Of a DNA stretch of 64,000 nucleotides, positions 26,001 through 36,837 are shown piece after piece; position 1 is the first letter of the stretch, and every line of letters begins with the position of its first letter. The stretch comes from Anaeramoeba ignava (taxonomy: Eukaryota > Metamonada > Anaeramoebidae): NCBI GenBank assembly GCA_028826165.1, contig JAPDFW010000115.1, positions 118,564 to 182,563 on the forward strand, written 5' to 3'. A program made the position numbers and the translations under genes. The notes beneath the pieces are model-generated. The model was not told the origin of the DNA, ran no database searches, and worked only from the letters and a program-made list of their open reading frames with translations.

Positions 26001-27366
26001 TCTTGGACAACCTGATGAATCCATCAAGAAAAACTTCCTGAAAGAATCACCAAATAAAATTTCTGATTCATTATCTTCTGAAAAATTAAATTCCCAAAAA
26101 AATCAACAACTTCACAATCTTTTCCAAGAAAAAAACCAGCCAAAAGAATCAAATCCTGATGATATTGTTCTTTTCCCTCAATTAACTAAATTCAAATCTC
26201 ATTCAAATTTAGTTGCTGATGATACTGAGGAAGATTTAAAGAAAATTATCGATTTTTCTGATGAAAATTCAAATTCTGAAGAAGTTGATTTTTTCTCTTC
26301 TTTAAATCAAAATCGTTCTCAAAAGATATTACAATTAACTGGGCTTTCAGATCCTATTTATGTTGAAGCAATTCTTGATTTGAATCAATATAATATTTCT
26401 TTAAGTAAATTATTTTAAAATCAAATTTATTAATTTTTAAAAAAAAAGCAAATTTATTAATTTTTCTTTTATTTTCTTTTATTTTAGTTTTTTATGTTAA
26501 AAATCAAACTAAAAATACACTTCAAAATTTAACACTTGAACTTTTAGCACTTGGAGGATTAAAACTTATTGAGAAACCTCCTGTAAATTTAATTAAATTT
26601 AAATTTAAAAAATTCAAAATTAAAATTTAAATTTAAAAATTTCAATTTAAAAAATTAAAAAATTCTATATTTAATTTTTTAGGTTTGTGTTCTTGGATCA
26701 TTTGCTGAAAAACAAATTCTTGTTAATCTTAAAGTTTCTTCTTCTGAAAAAGGAATCATTTTTGGAAATATAACTTATGATATAAGTGGAACTTCTACAA
26801 CTCAAAAAACAATGGTTATTCTTAATGAGATTAAAATATCACCTTTAGAATATTTAATTCCTTCATATATTTCTCTTTTTAATTTCAGAAGAATGTGGAG
26901 TGATTTTGAATGGGAAAATAAATTAGTTATTTCAACTCATTTTTCAGATATAGAAACTTATATTAATTCAGTTGCTCAGGTTTAAATTAAAATTAAAATA
27001 AAATTAAAATTAAAATTAAAATTAAAATTAAAATTAAAATTAAAATTTAAATTAAAAAATTTAAATTAAAATTAAAATTAAATTAAAATTAAAATTCAAA
27101 TAAAATTCGAAATTAAAATTATAATTAAAAAATAGAAAACAAATATGAAATGTTTAGCTCCAGTTTCAAAAGAAGATCAAGTTTCTGGTTTTGTTTCTAA
27201 AAATTTTTATGCAAAAACCATTTTTGGAGAAGATGTTGTTGCTAATGTTAGTTTGGAACAAAGTTTAGATAATAAAATTTCAGCTCTTATTAGAATTAGA
27301 ACAAGATCACAAGGTTTAGCTCTTGCTTTAGGTGATTTACTTAATAATCCAAATTTAGATAATTAA
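23026..27366 (+). CDS. COPB1: Coatomer subunit beta (beta-COP)
   Basis: Beta subunit of the COPI coat for Golgi-to-ER and intra-Golgi vesicles. Seven exons splice to 2,973 nt, 990 aa: 23026-23148, 23266-23444, 23524-23767, 24601-26404, 26488-26582, 26683-26979 and 27136-27366. HEAT-repeat adaptin-like N-terminus: LNHPNEFIRGKVLNFLCRIK, then LLQSSSTSVKFESAKTLSML (family LLQSSSPAVKYEAAGTL), then IRTIIWIFGEFC. The C-terminal appendage has QLTGLSDPIYVEA, EKGIIFGNITYDISG, MWSDFEWENKL, NMKCLAP, and FYAKTIFGEDVVANVS. Length and order match animal beta-COP (about 950 aa). A Lys/Glu/Asn-rich insert lies at about residues 480-530. Intron 3 is 833 bp of AAAATT repeat. The exon 2 acceptor (23264-23265) was chosen to keep the frame. 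Confidence 0.95.
23775..24590. repeat. (AAAATT)n microsatellite in beta-COP intron 3
   Basis: AAAATT hexamers with ATTCATTTATGAAATT and AATTCAATTCAA interruptions. Open frames of KIKIKI or LKLKLK type here are repeat artefacts. Confidence 0.9.
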
Positions 27367-27616
27367 TTAATTAAAACAAAAAGAAAAAAAAAATATTTTT
27401 TTTTGATTTGATTTGATCCACTTTTTTTTTGCTTTTTTTTTTTCTTTTTTTTCTTTTTCTTTTTCTTTTCGATTTAATTCAAAAAAAATTAAAATTAAAG
27501 TTAAAAATTCTTTTTGATTTTAATTTTGATTTTAATTTTAATTTTGATTTTAATTTTGATTTTGATTTTAATTTTGATTTTAATTTAAATTTTGATTTTA
27601 AATTTTGATTTTGATT
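27367..27616. other. Convergent spacer between beta-COP and VPS51
   Basis: Poly-T tracts and, at 27415-27432, GATCCACTTTTTTTTTGC. This is one of the recurrent TCCAC-poly(T)-GC elements seen between convergent genes here. A TTTTGA/TTTTAA repeat follows. No gene is visible. Confidence 0.5.
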
Positions 27617-30600
27617 TTAATTTTTTTCTTTTTTTTCATTAATAATTAAATCAATAACAACTTGTTCAAGAGAAGAAGGTTCTAAACAACGTTCAACAGC
27701 ACTAGTTAAAACTTCATCAGAAAGTGGATTTAAAATAGAAGAGTCAACAAGATCATCAATACAAGAACGTAAATAAGTTAAATCAACTTGAATTTGTTGA
27801 AAACCGAATTTTCCAAAAGTTTTTTGTCTAACGGTTTCAAAAAAAGTTTTCATAATGTTTTTAACAATAGCTTCAAAAATTGAATCTCTATAATAATCAA
27901 CTTCTCCAAAAAGTTTGATTTTTTTTGAAAAAAGTCTGTCAATATTTGATTCAATTATTTGTAGTTGTCGATTTTCATGTTGTGATATTGAAAATGTTTT
28001 TTCACTTCGAAGCATTGCTGATGTTCTACTACTCCAACTACTTGTATCTGAATTTCTTCTTTCTCTTGTTTTTTGGAATTGTGGGAAAATTTGTGAAATA
28101 TGTGAATTTGCTTGAATAAGTTCTTCTCCAACTAATTGAATAGCCTTTTTAATTAAAAAATTTATAAAAAATTTATAAATAATTTTGAAATAATTTTGAA
28201 ATAAATTTTTGATATAAATTTACTAATCGAATGTTTTTTGGTTCATGAAAATTTAACCAATCTGGTGTCTCAATACTTTTAATTATCATTTGAGATACAT
28301 CTTGACTCAAACGATGAACATATTGATGTGCAAATTGTTTAGCTTTATGTCTCATTTCACTAATTAATCTTGACAAATGAACACTAGGAAGAATTCCATT
28401 TAATAATTTTGTAATTTTTTCTTCATCTTCTTTTGTTTTTGCTTGTTCGGATGAAATATATGATTTAATAGAATATCCTTTCTCATCAATTAAACAAGCA
28501 AAATCACCAACTAATTCTACAAGTTTATCTGAAATCAAAAGACATAACTTGGAAAATACTAAATATAATGAGACACTTGATGGCTTGATAATTTCTTCCA
28601 TTGAATTTGATTTTTTTGGATCAATTAATTTATTTTGTTCATTTTTTTCATTCCCTCCAATTTTTAAATTTTCAAATGATTTTTGTTCTTGATTTGATTG
28701 ATTATTAATTGAAGGTGATTTAACTGGGAAATGCACAATTGGATTGCTTTTATTTTTATTAATTGAAGTTTGAAATAATTCATAAACTAATGTGAAAAAT
28801 GTTCTGATTTGAATTTGAAGAAGTTTTTGTAATTTGGGTAAATGTTCTATTAATAATGAAGGTTGATTTGATTTAACTGATTCATTTTCAAATTCATTTT
28901 CTTGTGTTAACATTTCCATCTCAAAAAAAGGTGAAATACTTTCAGGAATAGTTTTGATTTGTTTGATTAAATATTGATAAAATTCTCGACAAATTTGATC
29001 CACATTTCCTAAATACTGATCTGGATTCTTTTTTTGTAAATTATTGTGTTTATTTAAATCCTTTTCATTTTCATTTTCGTTTTCATTTTCGTTTTCATTT
29101 TCATTTTCATTTTCGTTTTCATTTTCATTTTTAATTTTAATTTGTTTTTCTTTTTGATCATCCTTTGTTTTCATTTTGGAAATGAAATTTTTATTCATTT
29201 CATTTAATTTATGTCTAAAATCTTTTTCTAATAATATAAATTTAAATCCAATATGAAATTTTAAAACTTGTTGAATAAATTTTTTGAAATATCTTGTGAC
29301 AGTATTATCGGATAAAACAGATAACATTTTTGAAAAAGCTGAACAAATATTTTCTAATGCTGTTCTTATTGTAAGTGGATTTACAGCAGGCTTTTTTTTA
29401 GAGTAAATTTATAAATAAATTTATAAATAAATTTTTAAATAAATTTTTAAATAAATTTTTAAATAAATATATAAATAAATATTTAAATAAATATATAAAT
29501 AAATATATAAATAAATAAATAAATATATAAATAAATATATAAATAAATATATAAATAAATATATAAATAAATATATAAATAAATATATAAATAAATATAT
29601 AAATAAATATATAAATAAATTTATAAATAAATATATAAATAAATATATAAATAAATATATAAATAAATATATAAATAAATATATAAATAAATTTTTAAAT
29701 AAATATATAAATAAATTTTTAAATAAATATATAAATAAATATATAAATAAATATATAAATAATTATATAAATAAATATATAAATAAATATATAAATAAAT
29801 ATATAAATAAATATATAAATAAATATATAAATAAATTTTTAAATAATTATATAAATAAATTACATTTAATAATCTTGGTTTAATTAATGCAATGTATTGA
29901 TCAATTAGTTTTAAAATTTGTTCACGAAGTTTTTCTCGACTTTCTTCTGTATTTGTTGATTTAATATAATTTTTAGATTCATCAAGAAATAAATCATGAA
30001 AATCTAAACAAAACATTGTTAAAGGATGAAATAAAGCTTCTCTAAATTTTTCAATAAATGTTAATAATTCATCTTCTTGTTCTTGATCTTTTTCTTGACT
30101 AATTTTAAATTTGAATTTTAATTTTGATTTGAATTTAATTTTAAATTTGAATTTTAATTTAATTTTAATTTTAATTTTAATTTTGATTTTGATTTTTAAT
30201 TTTAATTTTAATTTTAATTTTAATTTTAATTTTAATTTTAAATTTAATTTTAATTTTAATTTTAATTTTGATTTTGATTTTTAATTTTAATTTTAATTTT
30301 AATTTTAATTTTAATTTTAATTTTAATTTTAATTTTAATTTTAATTTTAATTTAAATTTTAATTTAAATTTTGATTTTAATTTTGATTTTAAATTTAATT
30401 TTAATTTTGATTTTAATTTTAAGATTTTAATTTTAATTTTAATTTTAATTTTGATTTTAATTTAAATTTTGATTTTGATTTTGATTTTGATTTTAAATTT
30501 TAATTTTAATTTTAATTTTAATTTTAATTTTAATTTTAATTTTGATTTTAAATACATTTTCTCTTTTTCAAATTGAGTAATTATTGCATGAATTTGTTGA

Positions 30601-32422
30601 GTACGAAAATCAATAAAACTTTTCCGAACAATATTCAAAGGAGATTCCAAAATTAAAAGTAATTCAGCTGATTCTTTATTTTTTCGAGTTGTAATATTTT
30701 TAAATAAAATTTGTTTAAGTTTTGAAATGATTTCATTGCATTCATTATAAATGTTTGCAAAAGAAGGAAGATTTTGATGTTGATTTAAAACTCTTTTTGA
30801 AGCAATATAATAATTGGCAGCTTGTGAATAATCTTCAAATTCTAAACATTTATTTAATCTTGATGGCAATTCAAATAGAAATTGTAATTTATTTAATAAT
30901 CTGTGAATTCCTGTTAATTGTTCAATTTTTTCTCGTTTTGGTTCTAAATTTGTTGATATTTCTGTGCTTATTTTTTCAATTTCATTAATTTTTTCTTGTA
31001 ATTTTTGCATTTCTGATTCCATATTTTCAACATTTGATTTCATCTAAAACAATTATAAATATTAATATAAATATAAATATAAATATCAATATAAATTTAA
31101 ATATAAATTTAAATATAAATTTAAATATAAATATTTAAAATATAAATATTTAAAATATAAATATTTAAAATATAAATATTTAAAATATAAATATTTAAAA
31201 TATAAATATAAATATTAAAAATATAAATATAAATATTTAAAATATAAATATAAATATTTAAAATATAAATATAAATATAAATATTTAAAATATAAATATA
31301 AATATTTAAAATATAAATATAAATATTTAAAATATAAATATAAATATAAATATTTAAAATATAAATATAAATATAAATATAAATATAAATATAAATATAA
31401 ATATTTAAAATATAAATATAAATATAAATATTTAAAATATAAATATAAATATAAATATTTAAAATATAAATATAAATATTTAAAATATAAATTTAAATAT
31501 AATTACTTTTCGAATTGTATCTGTTCCAGAAATAAATTTATTATAATTATCCATTACAAGATTTTGTAAATTTGTATCTAATCCATTTAATTCTAAATTT
31601 TTTTAAAAAAAAATCAAAAGGAAAAATTTTTAATAATTAGAAAATGAAAAACAAATAAAATTAAATACCATTTATAATTTCTTCATCAATGTTAATAAGT
31701 TTAGAAAGAGAATTTTCTTGAAGTAATTTTTGAAAATATCTTTGTTTTTAATTTTGTTTTTAATTTTTAAATTTGAATTTTAATTTTAAATTTTAAATTT
31801 TGTTTTTATTTTTTTTTTAATTTTAATTTTGTTTTTAAATTTGTTTTTAATTTTTAATTTTAATTTGATTTTAATTTTTAAATTTGTTTTTAATTTTAAT
31901 TTGAATTTTAATTTTAAATTTAATTTTGTTTTTAATTTTGTTTTAAATTTTGTTTTTAAATTTGTTTTTAATTTTTAATTTTAATTTGATTTTAATTTTA
32001 ATTTTGATTATAATTTTAATTTTGATTTTAATTTTAAATTTGTTTTAATTTTAATTTTAAATTTGATTTTAATTTTAATTTTAAATTTGTTTTTAAATTT
32101 TAATTTGAATTTTAATTTTGTTTTTAATTTTAATTTTGTTTTTGTTTTTGTTTTTAATTTTAATTTTGAATTTTGTTTTTAAATTTTAATTTTAATTTTA
32201 ATTTTAATTTTAAATTTAATTTTGTTTTTAATTTTAATTTTAATTTTAAATTTGTTTTTAAATTTGTTTTTGTTGATACTTTTCTGAATCAAATAATCCA
32301 CTATTAATATTTAAAATACCAGGTTCTGATTGTTGTAAATTTTCATTATCATCTTTTTGAATTTCTCCATAATAAGATCTTAATAAATTTTTAAGTCTTT
32401 GTTTAGTTTCTTCTTCAACCAT
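27617..32422 (-). CDS. VPS51: Vacuolar protein sorting protein 51 (GARP/EARP tethering subunit)
   Basis: Subunit shared by the GARP and EARP tethers, which capture endosome-derived vesicles at the trans-Golgi and recycling endosomes. Seven exons splice to 2,718 nt, 905 aa: 32422-32280, 31739-31669, 31592-31507, 31043-30556, 30098-29864, 29390-28224 and 28144-27617. The N-terminal Vps51/67 region has [20 protein letters not shown] (animal VPS51: ENYNKFISATDTIRKMKND). Then [20 protein letters not shown] matches [20 protein letters not shown]. In the C-terminal half, [17 protein letters not shown] matches SVETRDWLSTLEPRNVR, and [16 protein letters not shown] matches RLRTFGRFGLQQVQVD. An Asn-Glu dipeptide run of about 20 residues lies near residue 415. 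Four introns carry simple repeats. The gene converges on beta-COP and shares a 176-bp divergent spacer with the CS/SEL1 gene. Confidence 0.93.
29402..29862. repeat. 12-bp satellite (AAATAAATATAT) in a VPS51 intron
   Basis: ATATATAAATAA 12-mers with TTTTAAATAAAT variants between donor 29863 and the acceptor at 29392-29391. Confidence 0.9.
30105..30552. repeat. (AATTTT)n microsatellite in a VPS51 intron
   Basis: TTTTAA and TTTTGA hexamers on the plus strand (AAAATT on the coding strand) fill the intron between donor 30555 and acceptor 30100-30099. Confidence 0.9.
31050..31500. repeat. AAATAT/TTTAAAATAT repeat in a VPS51 intron
   Basis: ATAAAT hexamers regularly punctuated by ATTTAAAATATAAAT, between donor 31506 and acceptor 31045-31044. 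Confidence 0.88.
31745..32275. repeat. TTTTAA/TTTTTG-rich repeat in VPS51 intron 1
   Basis: Degenerate TTTTAATTTTG and GTTTTTAATTTT repeats between the donor at 32279 (GTATCAAC) and the acceptor at 31741-31740. Confidence 0.85.
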
Positions 32423-32598
32423 AATTTTAAAAAAAAAAAGAAAAAGAAAAAAATGAAAAAAACTTTTTTCTCCTTTTAAAATAAAAATTATTTTTCTTCT
32501 TTTTAAATTTTTTTTTATTTTTTCATTTTTTTCATTTTTTTCATTTTTTTCTTTTTCATTTTAACAAACAAAAAAAAAAACATTTAAATTTTTAAATA
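32423..32598. promoter_or_regulatory. Divergent promoter region, VPS51 / CS-SEL1 gene
   Basis: A 176-bp spacer between two start codons on opposite strands. It consists of poly-A, poly-T and TTTTTTCATT repeats. It must hold both promoters; no specific element is resolved. Confidence 0.4.
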
Positions 32599-34956
32599 AT
32601 GTCAAATCCTTTTTATACTTTTTCACAAAACTTGGAAACAATGACAATTACATTTCCAGTTCCAACAGGAACAAGAAAACGAGATATTGACATTGACATT
32701 CAAGATGACCACATTTCCGTTGGTTTAAAAAATTCTTCTCCAATTATTTGTGGTGAATTTACTGGACCAATTTTATCATCAGATTTAAATTGGCAAATTG
32801 AAGATTCTCGTCTTATTACAATTTCTCTTGATAAAAGAAAACCAGCTATGTGGCCTATTGTTGTTAATGCTCCTTATAAAGATGTTATTGATCCTCATTC
32901 TTTGTATTTTTGCCTTTTTTTTTTTCTTAAAATTCAAATTCATTTATAAAATTAATATTAAATTAAAATTAAAATTAAAATTAAAATTAAAATTAAAATT
33001 AAAAATAAAATTAAAATTAAAATTAAAATTAAAATTAAAATTAAAATTAAAATTAAAATTAAAATTAAAATTAAAATTAAAATTAAAATTAAAATTAAAA
33101 TTAAAATTAAAATTAAAATTAAAATTAAAATTAAAATTCAAATTAAAATTAAAAATAAAATTAAAATTAAAATTTATAAAATTAAAATTGAAATTAAAAT
33201 TAAAATTAAAATTAAAAATTAAAATTAAAAATTAAAATTCAAAATTAAAATTAAAATTAAAATTCATTTATAAAATTAATATTAAAATTAAAATAAAATT
33301 AAAATTAAAAAATTAAAATTAAAATCAAAATTAAAATTAAAATTAAAATTAAAATTAAAATTAAAATAAAAAATTAAAATTAAAATTAAAATTAAAATTA
33401 AAATTAAAATTAAAATTAAAATTAAAAATTAAAATTAAAAATAAAATTAAAATTAAAATTAAAATTAAATTAAAATTAAAGTCAATATTATGAAGGTGAA
33501 GGCGATTTTAAACAAGCTTATGAATATCTTATTGTTAGTGCAAATCAAGGACATGCAACTGCAATGTATAAAATGGCAGCTTTATTTACTTATGGAAATC
33601 CACATTATCAAATTGAAATTGATAAAGAACAAGCATTTAGTTGGTGGAAAAAATCTGCAAAAACTAATAACCAAACAGCTCAATTTATGGTAAAATCAAA
33701 AATAAAATTAAAATTAAAATTAAAATTATAAAATTTAAAATTAAAATTAAAATTAAAATTAAAATTAAAATTAAAATTAAATTTAAAATTTAAATTATAA
33801 TCAAATTTAAAATTAAAATTATAATCAAATTTAAAATTAAAATTAAAATTAAAATTAAAATTAAAATCAAAATTCAAATTGAAATTAAAATTAAAATCAA
33901 AAACAAAAACAAAATTAAAATCAAAATTAAAATTAAGGTTGGAAATTGTTATCATTTTGGAGAAGGTTGTGAAAAAAATTATAAAAAAGCTGAAAAATAT
34001 TATCAAATTGCAAGAAAAAATGAATCAAACATTGCTTCAATGAATTTAGGATATTTATATTATGAAGGAGGTTTGAAATTAGAATTTGAAATTAAAATTA
34101 AAATTAAAATTAAAATTCAAATTAAAAATCAAAATTAGAAATTAAAATTAAAATTAAATTTAAATTTAAAATTAAAATTAAAATTAAAATTAAAAATTAA
34201 AATCAAAATTAAAATTAAAATTAAAATTAAAATTAAAATTAAAATTAAAATTTAAATTTAAAATTAAAAATTAAAATTTAAATTTAAAATTAAAAATTAA
34301 AAATTAAAATTAAATTTAAAATTAAAATTAAAATTAAAATTAAAATTAAAATTTAAATTAAAAATTAAAAAGATGAATTTATTCCAAAAGATGATGCTTT
34401 AGCAGTTAAATATTGGACAGAAGCAGCAGAACTTTATCAACAAGCAGAAGCAATGAAGAATTTATCAGCAATGTATGGACAAGGTTATGGAGTTGAAAAA
34501 GATATGGAAAAATCTAAAGAATATCTTATTAAAGCAATTAAACTAGATCCAAATTTACAAATCCCAAAAGAACTTTATGATTTAGTTTTTGGAAATTTAG
34601 AACAAACAGAAAATATTAATGAAAATGAAAATGAAAATGAAAATGAAAATGAAAATGAAAATGAAAATGAAAATGAAAATGAAAATGAAAATGAAAATGA
34701 AGAATTAAAAGAAAGAAAAATAATAAATGATGAAAAAGTTAAAGATGTTCAAAATGAAGAAATAAAAATAATAAATGATGAGAAAAGTGAAGATGATGAA
34801 GATGAAGATGATGATGATGATGAAAAAGTAAATGAAAATGTATTTGAAAAAGTAACTCATAAAGTTAAAGAAAAAGCTACAAAATTATTTTCAGATTATT
34901 GGCTTGTTGGTTCAATTGCTTTAGCTGGTGCTTTTTTAGTTCATAAATTCAAATGA
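32599..34956 (+). CDS. CS (p23/NudC-like) domain plus SEL1-repeat protein with C-terminal membrane anchor
   Basis: Four exons, 32599-32903, 33482-33689, 33938-34070 and 34373-34956, join to 1,230 nt, 409 aa. Residues 1-100 form a CS domain: TFPVPTGTRKRDIDIDIQDD, then SVGLKNSSPI, GEFTGPILSSDLNWQIEDS and LITISLDKRKPAMWP. These resemble the NudC/p23 beta-sandwich used by Hsp90 co-chaperones. Residues ~105-260 hold SEL1-type repeats: ANQGHATAMYKMAALFTYGN, KSAKTNNQTAQFMVGNCYHFG, NESNIASMNLGYLYYEG, and AEAMKNLSAMYGQGYGVEKD. An uninterrupted Asn-Glu run of about 20 residues and an acidic stretch follow. The protein ends in a single hydrophobic segment (WLVGSIALAGAFLVHKFK), typical of a tail anchor. 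A role in chaperone-linked protein quality control at a membrane is inference. Confidence 0.8.
32915..33480. repeat. (AAAATT)n microsatellite in intron 1 of the CS-SEL1 gene
   Basis: Nearly pure AAAATT hexamers. Similar repeat fills its other introns at 33697-33935 and 34085-34370. Frames giving LKLKLK or FNFNFN are artefacts. Confidence 0.9.
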
Positions 34957-35502
34957 TTTTAAGATTCTTTTTCAATTAAATCAATTTAATTCATTTAATT
35001 TTTTTTTTATTTTTTTTTTTTTTTAGAAATCAAAATTAAAATTAAAATTAAATTTACAATTAAAATCAAAATTAAAATTAAATTTAAAATTAAAATTGAA
35101 ATCAAAATTAAAATCCAAAATTAAATTCAAAATTAAAATTAAAATTAAAATTAAAATTAAAATTAAAATTAAAATTAAAATTAAAATTAAAATTAAAATA
35201 AAAATTAAAATAAAAATTAAAATCAAAATTAAAAAATAAAAATTAAAATTAAAATTAAAATTAAAATTAAAATTAAAATTAAAATTAAAATTAAAATTAA
35301 AATTAAAATTAAAATTAAAATTAAAATTAAAATCAAAATTAAAATTAAAATTAAAATTAAAATTATTAAAAATTAAAATTAAAAAATGAATTTGGAGTTT
35401 ATTAAAAAAAATTATTAAATTTTCCTTTTCCAAAAAAAAAAGTGGAATAAAAAATAAAGATTAATTTTCATTTCATTTAATTTAATTTAATTTAATTTGA
35501 TT
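34957..35502. repeat. Convergent spacer with (AAAATT)n array and a GTGGAATAA element
   Basis: 35028-35390 is AAAATT repeat. 35432-35450 reads poly(A)-GTGGAATAA, the same core as the 168-bp satellite monomer. The spacer separates the 3' ends of the CS-SEL1 and LRR genes. No gene is visible. Confidence 0.8.
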
Positions 35503-36837
35503 TCAACGTATAACAACCAAATCAGGATAACGTTCTTTAATTGTTTCAAATAAATTATCATCAGAACAAATTAAAGTACAACCACGAATATCCAAATAAG
35601 TCAAAGATCTTGCATCAGCAAGCAAATGATAAATAGAATCAGGAGAAATATGATGTAATTTAGACATTTCCATCCTTTTCAAATGAGTCAATTTAGGAAT
35701 TCCTTCTCGAGAAAATGATTTATTAGTCAATTTACAACCAGAAATACATAAAGATTCAAGAGAATTATTATTTGAGAACAAAACATGTATTCCTGAGTCA
35801 GTAACACCAAAACAAGAGTGCAATTCAAGATGTTCAATGTTCCAACAATTTATTCCCAAAACTAAAAGTGATGAATCACTTATTGAACAACCTGATAAAG
35901 AAAGACCAATTAATTTTTCCCCAAATTTTTTCCCGATTTTTTTAATCGAAGAATCTGTCACTAACATACACCAAGATATATCAAGGATTTTCAACGAGGA
36001 GCACCTAACAAGTTGAGAAACTCCATAATCAGTGATTTTCATGCACATTGAAAAACGTGCAACTTCTAATCGAGGAAAATTACTTGGAATTTCAACTAGT
36101 AATTTATCTGTTATTTTTGAACATCCAGAAACATTTAAAACATGTAAATTTGAAAATGTGAGTTTTGGATTGATTTCCAAATCTAAATTGATTTCCATTT
36201 CATTTGATTTTTTCTTATTTTTCTCTTCTTGTTTTTTTTCTTTTTCTTTTTCTTTTTCTTTTTCTTTTTCTTTTTGTTTTCTTTTTCGAATTTTTTGATT
36301 TGAATATTTTTCTTCTTGATCATTAGAATCCAAATCCAAATCGATATCATGATTTTGATTGTCAATAATCAAAGAACGTGAGTTATCCATATCAACAATA
36401 ATATTGCTATTATTTTGATTGAAATTTTTGCGATGAAAAAATTCCACTTGTGAATTTATTTGGGGATTTTTATCCTTTTTTGGCATAAAAGAAAAAAAGA
36501 AATTATCAGTAATTCTTTCGCAATTAGAAAGATCTAAAAGACTAATGTTTTGGCATGATGATAAAAAGACTCCTGAATTGTCAGTTATAAAAGGAGAAGA
36601 AATGATTAAACTTTTTGGATCGTAATTTGATAATAAAATTTCTAATTGAGTATCATTGATAACTGTGTTTGTGCTTATTAATATTTGTTCTATGATTCCT
36701 TCTGGAAGTTCTTTTATTAGCTGTGATTTTAGAATTCCCATGTTGTTTTTGATGTGATCTAAGCAAATTTCTTGCAATGTTGGAATTTCTTCCATTTTTA
36801 TATCAATTTCTCTTTCAAGTTCTATTATGCTATCCAT
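35503..36837 (-). CDS. AMN1/FBXL-type leucine-rich repeat protein
   Basis: Single exon, 444 aa. The N-terminal helical motif TLQEICLDHIKNN then LIKELPEGIIEQIL resembles the segment ahead of cysteine-containing LRRs in plant and fungal Rad7/AMN1-like proteins and may bind an E3 adaptor. LRRs of the cysteine-containing class follow: LDLSNCERITDN, LNVSGCSKITDKLL, ARFSMCMKITDYGVSQL, LDISWCMLVTDSSI, LSLSGCSISDSSL, LELHSCFGVTDSGI, LCISGCKLTNKSF, and LDIRGCTL. A charged low-complexity insert (about residues 140-225, with KEKEKEK) separates the first LRR from the rest. No canonical F-box is evident. A substrate-recognition role in ubiquitination is inferred from the family. Confidence 0.85.
   Translation of the reverse strand: MDSIIELEREIDIKMEEIPTLQEICLDHIKNNMGILKSQLIKELPEGIIEQILISTNTVINDTQLEILLSNYDPKSLIISSPFITDNSGVFLSSCQNISLLDLSNCERITDNFFFSFMPKKDKNPQINSQVEFFHRKNFNQNNSNIIVDMDNSRSLIIDNQNHDIDLDLDSNDQEEKYSNQKIRKRKQKEKEKEKEKEKEKKQEEKNKKKSNEMEINLDLEINPKLTFSNLHVLNVSGCSKITDKLLVEIPSNFPRLEVARFSMCMKITDYGVSQLVRCSSLKILDISWCMLVTDSSIKKIGKKFGEKLIGLSLSGCSISDSSLLVLGINCWNIEHLELHSCFGVTDSGIHVLFSNNNSLESLCISGCKLTNKSFSREGIPKLTHLKRMEMSKLHHISPDSIYHLLADARSLTYLDIRGCTLICSDDNLFETIKERYPDLVVIR

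Noticed and set aside
32798-33235. 145-codon frame of Lys-Leu repeats
   Set aside because: It overlaps the CS-domain exon in another frame and then continues in intronic AAAATT repeat. No conserved sequence.
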